43,722 bases of DNA, taken from Deltaproteobacteria bacterium. Its GTDB lineage: Bacteria > Desulfobacterota > Binatia > UTPRO1. The DNA is taken from contig JACQEO010000003.1 of the NCBI GenBank assembly GCA_016200545.1, positions 1 to 43,722 of the forward strand, given 5' to 3'. A program made the translations under genes and the position numbers. Shown in pieces: positions 22,150 through 34,220 of this stretch (position 1 is the stretch's first letter; the number at the start of each line of letters is the position of its first letter). Below the pieces are notes generated by a model. It was given only the letters and a program-made list of their open reading frames with translations. It had not been told where the DNA came from and ran no database searches.

Positions 22150-23265
22150 TCAGCCGAACATCTCCTTGACCTTCTCGAGGAATCCCTTGCTCATCGGATG
22201 CACCTCCTCTCCCGAGATGCGTGCGAACTCCTCGAGTAGCTCGCGTTGGCGCGCGGTGAGCTTGCGCGGCGTCTCGATGAGGATGCGCACGAGATGGTCG
22301 CCGCGCCCGTAGCCGTGCAGGTCGACGACGCCCTTCCCCTTGAGCTTGAACACCGCGCCCGATTGCGTGCCCGGAGGAATACGCATGCGCACCTTGCCCT
22401 CGAGCGTGGGCACCTCGATGTCGGTACCGAGCGCCGCCAGCGGCAAGCTGAGCGGCATGTCGCAGATGACGTCGTTCTCCTCGCGGTGGAAGAGCGGATG
22501 CTCCTGGACACGGATGACGACGTAGAGATCGCCCGACGGTCCGCCGCCGCCGCCCGCCTGCCCCTCGCCGCGGAGCTTCAGGCGCGAGCTGGTGTCGACG
22601 CCCGGCGGAATCTTCACGCTCAAGCTCTGCGCGCGGCGTACGGCACCTTGGCCATCACACTTAGGGCATGGATCGCTGATCGTGCTGCCGTGACCGTTGC
22701 ACTGCGCGCACACCTTGGCGATGCTGAAAAATCCCTGCTGGAAGCGCACCTGTCCGGAACCGCGGCACGCGGAGCATTGCTTCGGCGCTGTGCCCGGTTT
22801 GGCGCCCTTACCGTGGCACGTCTCGCAGGTCACCATGCGCGGCAGCGAGATCGACTTCTCGACCCCGAACGCCGCCTCCTCGAAGGTGAGATCGAGGTTG
22901 TAACGGAGATCCTCTCCGCGGCGCGTACGACTCTGGCTGCGGCCGCCTCGCGGTTGGCCGAAGAAGTCGCTGAAGATACCGCTGAAGATGTCCTCGAATC
23001 CGGCGTTGAAGTCGAAACCGCCGCCAGCCGCGCCGTCGAACGCTGCGGGACCGAAGCGGTCATACTGGATGCGCCGCTCGGGATCGGACAGCACCTGATA
23101 GGCGGCCGCCGCCTCCTTGAAGCGCTCCTCCGCCTCCCGGTCCCCGGGATTGCGGTCGGGGTGGTACTTGAGCGCCATCTTCCGATAGGCGCGCTTCAGC
23201 TCCTCCTCGCTGGCACCCCGCTCGACGCCGAGGACCTCGTAAAAATCACGCGTGAAGGAAGCCAT
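22150..23265 (-). CDS. dnaJ: Chaperone DnaJ (type I J-protein)
   Basis: About 371 residues. J-domain with the HPD motif ([10 protein letters not shown]), a short Gly/Phe-rich region ([16 protein letters not shown]), four CxxCxGxG zinc repeats ([32 protein letters not shown]), then the C-terminal substrate domains ([20 protein letters not shown]). The ATG at 23265 begins the J-domain directly; a longer in-frame start would run into the dnaK-dnaJ hairpin and is not conserved. Works with DnaK and GrpE encoded upstream. A strong hairpin separates it from dnaK and may lower or process its mRNA. Confidence 0.96.
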   Translation of the reverse strand: MASFTRDFYEVLGVERGASEEELKRAYRKMALKYHPDRNPGDREAEERFKEAAAAYQVLSDPERRIQYDRFGPAAFDGAAGGGFDFNAGFEDIFSGIFSDFFGQPRGGRSQSRTRRGEDLRYNLDLTFEEAAFGVEKSISLPRMVTCETCHGKGAKPGTAPKQCSACRGSGQVRFQQGFFSIAKVCAQCNGHGSTISDPCPKCDGQGAVRRAQSLSVKIPPGVDTSSRLKLRGEGQAGGGGGPSGDLYVVIRVQEHPLFHREENDVICDMPLSLPLAALGTDIEVPTLEGKVRMRIPPGTQSGAVFKLKGKGVVDLHGYGRGDHLVRILIETPRKLTARQRELLEEFARISGEEVHPMSKGFLEKVKEMFG

Positions 23266-23328
23266 ACGCCGCTGTTTATAGCCGAGTCCGGAAGCGCGTT
23301 CCACGGACGAGCGACGCGCCGAGGACGC

Positions 23329-23364
23329 ACGTGCCACGTCCGCGGCATCGCGGACGTGGCACGT
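23329..23364. repeat. Perfect 16-bp hairpin between dnaK and dnaJ
   Basis: ACGTGCCACGTCCGCG (23329-23344) is followed by a GCAT loop and its exact reverse complement (23349-23364). Right beside it, CGTGGCCACG at 23365-23374 is a perfect 10-base palindrome. On the minus-strand transcript the stem would form 33 bases after the dnaK stop. There is no U-run, so it is more likely an attenuator, processing site or mRNA stabiliser than a full terminator. Confidence 0.75.
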
Positions 23365-23397
23365 CGTGGCCACGAACGTCGTCGAACGAGACGGAGG

Positions 23398-25326
<1,929 letters not shown>

Positions 25327-25339
25327 GTGTTCCCTCCGT

Positions 25340-25939
25340 TTAACGTTCTCCCGAGGTCGCCGGCGGCTTGCCGACGGTCACCAGCGCGGGACGCAGCAGA
25401 CGATCGTGCAGGAGATAGCCGCGTTGATGCTCGTCGACGACCGTGTTCGGCGGATGCTCGCTCTCGACGTGCCCGATCGCCTCGTGGTGCGTAGGGTCGA
25501 AGGGGCGGCCGAGTGCCTCGACGATTTTGACGCCGTGGCGCTCGAGCGCGTCGGTCAGCGATCGCATGGTCATGTCGACGCCGTCGGCGATGGCGTCGAC
25601 CTCGTGCGACGTCCGCGCGTGCTCGACCGCACGGTGCAGGTTGTCGATGATCGGCAGCAGGTCACGCAGCAGGCCTTCGTTGGCGAAGCGGAGCGCTTCA
25701 GCCTTGTCGCGGGCTTGGCGCCGCTTGAAGTTTTCGAGCTCGGCGCGCTCGCGCAGCAGGCGGTCTTTGAGCTCGGCGACCTCGGCGCGCAGCCGTTCGA
25801 CCTCGGCCACGGACGTTGCCCCCGCGGACGTGTCCGCCTCGGCGCCGCCGTCGCGACCGGGGGAGGTCGCGGCGTCAGCGCTCGTCTCGTCAGCGCTCGT
25901 CTCGTCGGACCCGGGCCGTACGGCGTCATCCTCCGCCAT
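25340..25939 (-). CDS. grpE: Nucleotide exchange factor GrpE
   Basis: A 199-residue GrpE. The first 50 residues are acidic and low-complexity. A long coiled coil follows ([22 protein letters not shown], then [21 protein letters not shown]) and then the beta-domain with [45 protein letters not shown]. It releases ADP from DnaK. A GAGAGGAG lies about 11 bases upstream of the ATG. It is first in the chaperone run, and a sigma-70-like promoter is placed about 60 bases upstream. Confidence 0.95.
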   Translation of the reverse strand: MAEDDAVRPGSDETSADETSADAATSPGRDGGAEADTSAGATSVAEVERLRAEVAELKDRLLRERAELENFKRRQARDKAEALRFANEGLLRDLLPIIDNLHRAVEHARTSHEVDAIADGVDMTMRSLTDALERHGVKIVEALGRPFDPTHHEAIGHVESEHPPNTVVDEHQRGYLLHDRLLRPALVTVGKPPATSGER

Positions 25940-25996
25940 GCCGATCGCTACTCCTCTCCGTGTGTGGTTCGAGGTGAAAACTCGGAAGCCTGTGCG

Positions 25997-26025
25997 AAGC
26001 TAAGAATCCGCCGACCGGGTGTCAA
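25997..26025 (-). promoter_or_regulatory. Sigma-70-type promoter for the grpE-dnaK-dnaJ run
   Basis: Reading the minus strand, a perfect TTGACA (26020-26025) is followed by 17 bases and TAGCTT (25997-26002). It sits about 60 bases upstream of the grpE ATG. No CIRCE inverted repeat and no convincing sigma-32 box were seen here. Confidence 0.6.
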
Positions 26026-26074
26026 GGTGATCCCTCGGATTGCGGAGCCGCACGCCCGTCTATACAAGTCACGA

Positions 26075-26845
26075 GTGACCTCCGCGATCGCCCCGCAGGA
26101 GACCACGACCCCGGCGATCGTCGTGCGCGCACGCATCTTCGGCGAGTCGGACAAGATCGTCACGTTCCTGACCCGCGACCTCGGAAAGCTCACCGGCATC
26201 GCCAAGGGGGCGAAGCGTTCCAAGCGTCGATTTGTGAACGTCCTCGAGCCGTTCACGCACGTGAGCTTACGGGTGCGCCAGCGGCAGGCGAGCGATCTCG
26301 CGTTCATCTCGGCCTGCGAGTTGCTCGACGCGCCCCGCAGTTTCACGCTCGATCTGCGGAAATTCGCGTTCGCGAGCTACATCCTCGAGCTCACCGATCG
26401 CATGGTGCGCGGTCGCGAGGCCGGCCCCGAGACCTACGATCTCGTTCGCGACGCGCTCGCGCTTCTCGACCGCAGCGAGGCCGAGCCGGGGTTGCTGCGC
26501 GGCTTCGAGCTCCATCTGCTGCGGCTCACCGGCTACGAGCCGGCGCTCGATCGCTGCCGACGCTGCGGCGGCGGCCTCGCGGCGAACGAGGGGATGTACG
26601 CCCAGCCGGCGCGCGGCGGCCTGCTCTGTGGCCGCTGCCGCGGCGAGGGACGGAGCTACGTCATCTCGCGCGCCACCCTCGAGCGCCTGACGACGCTGCA
26701 GCAGGCGTCGTTCGACACCGCCGACGCGAGCGCGTTCGCGCTGCAGCCGGGTGTCGCCGCCGAGGCGCGCGCGCTCCTGCGGAGCTTCTTCGGGGCCACC
26801 GTGACCCTGCCGCTCGTCTCCGAGCGCCTTCTCGACGAGCTCTGA
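26075..26845 (+). CDS. recO: DNA repair protein RecO
   Basis: About 256 residues. RecO helps load RecA with RecR on SSB-coated DNA. The N-terminal OB domain shows VVRARIFGESDKIVTFLTRDLGKLTGIAKGAKRSKRRF. A four-Cys zinc site follows (CRRCGG with CGRCRG about 30 residues later), with LHLLRLTGYEP just before it. GTG at 26075 is used because it lies immediately before the conserved domain and after the divergent grpE promoter region. It is divergent from grpE, with 135 bases between. Confidence 0.9.
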   Translation: MTSAIAPQETTTPAIVVRARIFGESDKIVTFLTRDLGKLTGIAKGAKRSKRRFVNVLEPFTHVSLRVRQRQASDLAFISACELLDAPRSFTLDLRKFAFASYILELTDRMVRGREAGPETYDLVRDALALLDRSEAEPGLLRGFELHLLRLTGYEPALDRCRRCGGGLAANEGMYAQPARGGLLCGRCRGEGRSYVISRATLERLTTLQQASFDTADASAFALQPGVAAEARALLRSFFGATVTLPLVSERLLDEL

Positions 26846-26867
26846 GCGTGCATTCCGTGCGATTAAA

Positions 26868-26896
26868 TTGACCCTCTCAGTTCGGGGTGATAAGCC
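26868..26896 (+). promoter_or_regulatory. Candidate promoter for glyQS-ppdK-aroE
   Basis: TTGACC (26868-26873), a 17-base spacer and TAAGCC (26891-26896) lie 22 to 45 bases after the recO stop, in front of the glyQS ATG at 26924. The -35 is good and the -10 weak. Confidence 0.4.
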
Positions 26897-26923
26897 CGGC
26901 GCCGGTTCGTTCCGGGGTCCTCA

Positions 26924-28279
26924 ATGAGCAGCGCGCCGCGTCCCGTCACGATGGAAAAGATCGCCAACCTCTGCAAACGGCGGGGGTTCGTCTATCAATC
27001 CAGCGAGATCTACGGCGGCCTCGCGAGCTGCTGGGACTACGGTCCCCTCGGCATCGAGCTCAAGCGGAACATTACCGAGGCGTGGTGGCGCGACAACGTC
27101 GTCGCGCGGGAGGACATGGTCGGCCTCGACAGCTCGATTCTCATGCATCCCAAGGTGTGGGAGGCGTCGGGACACGTCGCGGGCTTCACCGACCCGCTCG
27201 TCGACTGCAAGGGCTGCAAGCAGCGCTTCCGCGCCGATCAGCTCGCCGGACCGCGTTGCCCCGAGTGCAGCGGCGAGCTCACCGAGTCGCGCCAGTTCAA
27301 TCTCATGTTCCGCACCTTCATAGGATCGGTCGAGGACACGGCGAGCACGATCTATCTCCGGCCGGAGACGGCGCAGGGGATCTTCGTCAACTTCCAGAAC
27401 GTGCTCAACTCCGCGCGCCTGAAGATCCCGTTCGGCATCGGCCAGATCGGCAAGTCGTTCCGCAACGAGATCACGCCCGGCAACTTCCTGTTCCGCACCC
27501 GTGAGTTCGAGCAGATGGAGATGGAGTTCTTCGTCAAGCCGGGCGACGACCGAACGTGGCACGAGTACTGGAAGCAGGAGCGCTTCGCCTGGTACCAGCG
27601 CTATGGCATCCGACGCGAGCGCCTGCGCCTGCGTGAGCACGGCGCGGACGAGCTGGCGCACTACGCCAAGGGCTGCGCCGACGTCGAGTACGAGTTCCCG
27701 TTCGGCTGGTCGGAGCTCGAGGGTATCGCCAATCGTGGCGACTTCGACCTCCGGCGCCACTCCGAGACGAGCGGCAAAGACCTCTCCTACTTCGACGAGG
27801 AGACGCGCGAACGCTACCTGCCCTACGTCATCGAGCCGTCGGCGGGCGTCGGTCGGCCGCTGCTCGCGTTCCTCGTCGACGCCTACGACGAGGAGGTCGC
27901 CGAGGGCGAGGAGCGCATCGTGCTCCGGCTCGACCCACGTCTCGCGCCGGTGAAGGCCGCCGTCTTCCCATTGCTCCGCAAGGGGGGGCAGCCGGAGAAG
28001 GCGCAGGCGATCCGCGATCTCCTGAAGCAGCACTTCGCGGTCACCTACGACCAGGCGGGGTCGATCGGCCGGCGCTATCGCCGCCAGGACGAGATCGGGA
28101 CCCCCTTCGGCATCACGGTGGATCATCAGACGATGCAGGACGACACGGTGACGGTGCGTGACCGCGACACCATGGAGCAGGTACGCATGCTGGTCGAGCG
28201 GCTCGTGACCGAGCTGCGCGCTCGGCTCACGCCGCCGGCAGCGTCGACATCGGTCGTCGCGGCGGCGGGCGGGGCCTGA
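26924..28279 (+). CDS. glyQS: Glycyl-tRNA synthetase, single-chain dimeric type
   Basis: A 451-residue class II synthetase of the eukaryotic/archaeal-like alpha2 form, not the alpha2-beta2 form of many Gram-negatives. Motifs: LCKRRGFVYQSSEIYGG, WDYGPLGIELK, a zinc-type CKGC...CPEC pair, motif 2 GIGQIGKSFRNEITPGNFLFRTREFEQMEMEFF, and SYFDEETRERYLPYVIEPS. The C-terminal anticodon domain reads LDPRLAPVKAAVFPLL and IDHQTMQDDTVTVRDRD-like residues. A GTG-started ppdK follows two bases later. Confidence 0.95.
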   Translation: MSSAPRPVTMEKIANLCKRRGFVYQSSEIYGGLASCWDYGPLGIELKRNITEAWWRDNVVAREDMVGLDSSILMHPKVWEASGHVAGFTDPLVDCKGCKQRFRADQLAGPRCPECSGELTESRQFNLMFRTFIGSVEDTASTIYLRPETAQGIFVNFQNVLNSARLKIPFGIGQIGKSFRNEITPGNFLFRTREFEQMEMEFFVKPGDDRTWHEYWKQERFAWYQRYGIRRERLRLREHGADELAHYAKGCADVEYEFPFGWSELEGIANRGDFDLRRHSETSGKDLSYFDEETRERYLPYVIEPSAGVGRPLLAFLVDAYDEEVAEGEERIVLRLDPRLAPVKAAVFPLLRKGGQPEKAQAIRDLLKQHFAVTYDQAGSIGRRYRRQDEIGTPFGITVDHQTMQDDTVTVRDRDTMEQVRMLVERLVTELRARLTPPAASTSVVAAAGGA

Positions 28280-28281
28280 GC

Positions 28282-31131
<2,850 letters not shown>

Positions 31132-31150
31132 GCCGATCGAAGAGAGCCCC

Positions 31151-32041
31151 ATGCGTGCACCGCCGAACCGACGGCCCCGAGCGCGCCGGCCGCCGATCGG
31201 AGGCGGGACGCGCGTCTACGCGATCCTCGGCGACCCGATCGCGCACAGCCTTTCGCCCGCGATGCAAAACGCGGCGTTCGCCGCGAGCGGACTCGATGCC
31301 GTCTACGTGCCGCTGCACGTGGGCGCGGACGGGCTCGCCGCTGCGGTCGCGGGCCTGCGGGCGTGCGCTGTCGCCGGCTGGAACGTCACCGTGCCCCACA
31401 AGGAGGCGATGGCCACGCTCGTCGACGAGCTCCGTCCGCGCGCGCGCGGGTGCGGCGCCGTCAACACCGTTCTGCACACGGCGCGCGGACTCGTCGGCGA
31501 CAACACCGACGGCGCCGGCTTCGTCGCGGCACTACGCGGCACCGGCCGCTCACCGCGTGGCATGGAGATTCTCCTCGTCGGCGCCGGCGGCTCGGCACGC
31601 GGCGTCGCCGCCGCCCTTCTCGCCGCCGGCGGCCGACGCCTGGTGATCGCGAACCGCACGCGCGCGCGCGCCGACGGACTCGCCGCTGCCCTCGGCTCGA
31701 AGCGTGCGGTCGCCGCTGGTCTCGAAGTCCTCGCCGATCGCGCCGAGCTCGCGCGCTTCGCTCTAGTCGTCAACTGCACGAGCGCGACCCTCGGCACCGC
31801 GGCGCTGCCGCGGATTCCCTTCGCCGCGACACGGGTCGACGCGCTGTGCTGCGATCTCATGTACGGCGAGCCGTCGCCGTTCCTGCGCCACGCCGCCCGC
31901 GCGCACCGAGCAACCATGGACGGCCTCGGCATGCTGCTGCATCAAGGCGCGCTCGCCTTCACCCTGTGGACCCACCGTCAGGCACCGCTCGAGGTGATGC
32001 GTCGCGCACTCGCGGCAGTGCTCCGAGACTTGGACACTTGA
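31151..32041 (+). CDS. aroE: Shikimate dehydrogenase (NADP+)
   Basis: 296 residues; reduces 3-dehydroshikimate in aromatic amino acid synthesis. The shikimate site is ILGDPIAHSLSPAMQNAAF and NVTVPHKEAM (catalytic Lys), then DNTDGAGFVAAL; the nucleotide site is LLVGAGGSARGVAAAL with NRTRARA; VNCTSATL and DGLGMLLHQGALAF follow. The first 20 residues (MRAPPNRRPRARRPP) are basic and non-conserved. It starts 19 bases after ppdK and ends the housekeeping block before the accessory island. Confidence 0.94.
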   Translation: MRAPPNRRPRARRPPIGGGTRVYAILGDPIAHSLSPAMQNAAFAASGLDAVYVPLHVGADGLAAAVAGLRACAVAGWNVTVPHKEAMATLVDELRPRARGCGAVNTVLHTARGLVGDNTDGAGFVAALRGTGRSPRGMEILLVGAGGSARGVAAALLAAGGRRLVIANRTRARADGLAAALGSKRAVAAGLEVLADRAELARFALVVNCTSATLGTAALPRIPFAATRVDALCCDLMYGEPSPFLRHAARAHRATMDGLGMLLHQGALAFTLWTHRQAPLEVMRRALAAVLRDLDT

Positions 32042-32090
32042 CTCATCGCACCGCGGACGAAAAAACGTGGCGAATTGACGCACGAAGAAG

Positions 32091-32255
32091 ATGCACACCC
32101 TCGACGAACGTATCCGGGAGCACGAGGCCAAGATCCTCGTGGAGCGTGAGCTGGACCGGCCAAACGAAGGCCGCATCCGCCACTGGACAGCGGAGATTCG
32201 GGCGTTTCGTAGTGCGATCGATCGCGCATGCAGGCGCTTGGGAGAGATGCGATGA
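32091..32255 (+). CDS. Small charged helical protein, unknown function (coupled ORF 1)
   Basis: A 54-residue frame beginning MHTLDERIREHEAKILVE, rich in Arg and Glu and predicted to be one or two helices (HWTAEIRAFRSAIDRA). It was not recognised. The upstream sequence has a TTGACT at 32038-32043 with a poor -10, and only a weak AGAAG as ribosome site. Its stop overlaps the start of the next ORF as ATGA, which supports real translation. It lies at the left edge of the accessory island, directly after aroE. Confidence 0.5.
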   Translation: MHTLDERIREHEAKILVERELDRPNEGRIRHWTAEIRAFRSAIDRACRRLGEMR

Positions 32256-32488
32256 AAGCGACCGCTCGGACCGTTCAGACGAAGCCCGTCGACCCGATAG
32301 AGCGAGAACTCGCCGAGCTTGGCGAGGAGTGCGCACGCGTATTGCTTCTGTTGCAGCGTTTGGCGAAGGCCAGGGCGACCGATACCGACGCAAGCGAAAT
32401 CCTGGGCGAGCTCAGCGCAACTGTGCTTCACCTGAACGTGCACACGAAGGGTCTGGATAAGCTCATCGATGACCTTGAGTCCGAATAG
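32252..32488 (+). CDS. Small helical protein, unknown function (coupled ORF 2)
   Basis: 78 residues from ATG 32252, which overlaps the TGA of the preceding ORF; GGGAGAG lies six bases upstream. The sequence is mostly helical with leucine-rich heptad-like stretches (ELAELGEECARVLLLLQRL and ATVLHLNVHTKGLDKLIDDL) and an acidic end, suggesting a small coiled-coil partner. No family was recognised. Coupling to the 54-residue ORF suggests the two products act together. Confidence 0.55.
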   Translation: MKATARTVQTKPVDPIERELAELGEECARVLLLLQRLAKARATDTDASEILGELSATVLHLNVHTKGLDKLIDDLESE

Positions 32489-32579
32489 ACGACGGGGAGA
32501 TCACTTGTCGCGGGGCGGCGCGTCATAGTCCTTTCGTCCCGGTTGCGGCCAGCGTGACCACTTTCCCGGAAGATGCTCG

Positions 32580-32608
32580 TTGACAGCTGGGGCGCGACGG
32601 CGAACCAT
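32580..32608 (+). promoter_or_regulatory. Candidate promoter for the nuclease-like gene
   Basis: A perfect TTGACA (32580-32585), 17 bases, then AACCAT (32603-32608), which matches the -10 only in part. Initiation near 32615 would leave a short leader with AGGGAG before the GTG at 32637. Confidence 0.45.
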
Positions 32609-32636
32609 CCCCCGCACCGAACGCAGGGAGAGCCCA

Positions 32637-33194
32637 GTGGATATCGAGAACGCCATCGTTGAGTTTGGCACACAGGGCGTGCTGCGCTATCGCGAGATCT
32701 CCCAGAGACCCGACAACGAACTCCCCGAAGTATTTCTGGGCGGATTCATCGCGTCGCATCTCTATGACCAGTTTCACTGCCCCGTTCACATCGAACGGCT
32801 CTATCTGACCCTCGCAATGGAGTGTGGACTGGGTGTCACACCGGAATTGGTGAACGAGTTAGGCGGACTGCGCGCCGATCTCGTCGTGTATCAATCCGAA
32901 CTGTCTCCGGCGATGATCGAACTTAAGATTCTGGATGAGAGGACATCTCCCTTGTTGATCGACAACGATCGATTGAAGATGAAGAAGCTCGCTTGCCGAA
33001 CAAGGGTGCGCCCGTATGTCGGGGTGATGATTTGTCAAACATCGCATACGCTGGAATCAACAATCGCACGACTGCAGACAGTTCTTGATCGCCCTATTCG
33101 TACCGGGCCACCTCGTAGATCGCTGACCGGCAAGTGGGAATGGTGTTTCGGGTGTGCTTCACTTCTGGACATTACTGATCAGGGAAATGGGTGA
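32637..33194 (+). CDS. PD-(D/E)XK nuclease-like protein
   Basis: About 185 residues from GTG 32637, preceded by AGGGAG. The central region reads LRADLVVYQSELSPAMIELKI: an Asp (about D81) on one strand and an E-x-K pair (E95, K97) on the next, the arrangement of PD-(D/E)XK nucleases. A helix with a conserved-type Glu (about E31) precedes it and a helix with DNDRLKMKKLA follows, also typical. No exact family was recognised, so DNA cutting is inferred from the motif only. Base composition looks less GC-rich than the flanking genes, which fits acquisition by transfer. The stop overlaps a possible next ORF. Confidence 0.6.
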   Translation: MDIENAIVEFGTQGVLRYREISQRPDNELPEVFLGGFIASHLYDQFHCPVHIERLYLTLAMECGLGVTPELVNELGGLRADLVVYQSELSPAMIELKILDERTSPLLIDNDRLKMKKLACRTRVRPYVGVMICQTSHTLESTIARLQTVLDRPIRTGPPRRSLTGKWEWCFGCASLLDITDQGNG

Positions 33195-33376
33195 AGCGAG
33201 TACCACCCGGGATCAGGGAGCGTTCCGATTACCATCCATTCCTCAATTACGGGGCGGATGAGGCGGGGGCTCACCGCGGGGCGTATGGATCGGTGGCGGC
33301 GTACTTCGCACTTACCCAAACAGCGAGGGATTGGGCAAAAGGGGATCAATCCCTTCTCCGGACAACGGGAAAATGA
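33191..33376 (+). CDS. Possible 61-residue ORF coupled to the nuclease-like gene
   Basis: The GTG at 33191 overlaps the TGA of the nuclease-like gene (GTGA). The 61 residues include GAYGSVAAYFALTQTARDW and end with a stop at 33376. No family is recognised. The overlap is the main support; it may be chance. Confidence 0.25.
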   Translation: MKRVPPGIRERSDYHPFLNYGADEAGAHRGAYGSVAAYFALTQTARDWAKGDQSLLRTTGK

Positions 33377-33524
33377 AGACCGCCGCGGCCGCGGCAGTCG
33401 AGGGTTACCCGTTTTGGGGGGGAAGGGGACAGGCGCAGAGCGGTGGTGTTGGGCCTACAGGCTTCTTCCTGTGCTCCAGCCCAGCAACCCCCCAGGTGGC
33501 TCGCGATGTTCCCGGCTCCCTACT
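33377..33524. other. Non-coding stretch, no feature recognised
   Basis: Between the possible small ORF (or, if that is not real, from 33195) and the stop of the Cys-rich gene nothing was recognised: no RNA gene, repeat array or clear promoter. Just before it, GGGATTG (33327-33333) and CAATCCC (33347-33353) form a 7-base inverted pair. Confidence 0.4.
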
Positions 33525-34115
33525 CTACTGGCACATACAGCCGCCGCCATTAGGAATCAGCTGACACGTCTGGGGTGCCGGACACGTGCCGGCGCTGCAT
33601 TGCCCCGCAGGCATGGACGCACAGTTACCAGGCGGCGGTGGTACACCGGGCGTGGGTGTCGCACACGTCGGTGCCGGAATTGGTGCGACGTTCCCAGACA
33701 TTGTGTCCGTGGCAGGGAGCACGTCCAGCAGCTCCCCTGTATCTCGGGACGAGACAGCCATACTCGCGCGCACGTTCTTCGACGAGCCACTCACCATGAA
33801 CCGACACCACACGGGTTGGCTGGTAGCGGTCATCAGGTCGTCGAGCGCGCAGAAGTCGGTCGGCGCCAGGTTCGTGCAGGCGACGGAGTTCTTCAGTTTC
33901 GTGTGGCACGGGTTGCCGGCCCCTTCGCAAAAGGTTGTCTCGTATTCGCTAATCGTGACCGACGGGATCGTTGTGGCGCTGACGTTTACAAGCTGGCAGT
34001 CAATCGGCCCCACGCCGCCGTGGCCCAAGGGCGTGCTCAAGGTGGCCGCAGGTGCCGCAGCCACCCAAAACAGAAGCAATCCTACCGACGCCCAGAACAC
34101 TCTCTTTGTGACCAT
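33525..34115 (-). CDS. Secreted protein with Cys-rich C-terminal tail
   Basis: 196 residues with a signal peptide (VFWASVGLLLFWVAAAPA, cleavage probably after APA). The middle has paired cysteines (PIDCQLVNV, CEGAGNPCHTK, ACTNLAPTDFC, VWCRFMVSG). After a Pro/Thr linker (CATPTPGVPPPPG) comes a compact Cys motif: CASMPAGQC, GTCPAPQTC and GGCMCQ. Tails of this kind recur in exported proteins of deltaproteobacteria-like genomes, but no function is known to me. The IS256 element lies 72 bases upstream of the ATG, so its promoter region may be disturbed. Confidence 0.65.
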   Translation of the reverse strand: MVTKRVFWASVGLLLFWVAAAPAATLSTPLGHGGVGPIDCQLVNVSATTIPSVTISEYETTFCEGAGNPCHTKLKNSVACTNLAPTDFCALDDLMTATSQPVWCRFMVSGSSKNVRASMAVSSRDTGELLDVLPATDTMSGNVAPIPAPTCATPTPGVPPPPGNCASMPAGQCSAGTCPAPQTCQLIPNGGGCMCQ

Positions 34116-34187
34116 ATTCTTGCCTCGACATCATTTACTATCAGGTTTAGCCCTCCTGGGACAACCTCAAGAGTCAATGTCATTCGT

Positions 34188-34200
34188 AGTTGAAATTCGG
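34188..34200 (+). repeat. Left inverted repeat of the IS256-family element
   Basis: AGTTGAAATTCGG, 13 bases identical to the inverted right end; TGACGCTCCC follows, aligning imperfectly with GTGGCGACTCCC at the other end. Confidence 0.85.
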
Positions 34201-34220
34201 TGACGCTCCCGCGTTGTCGT

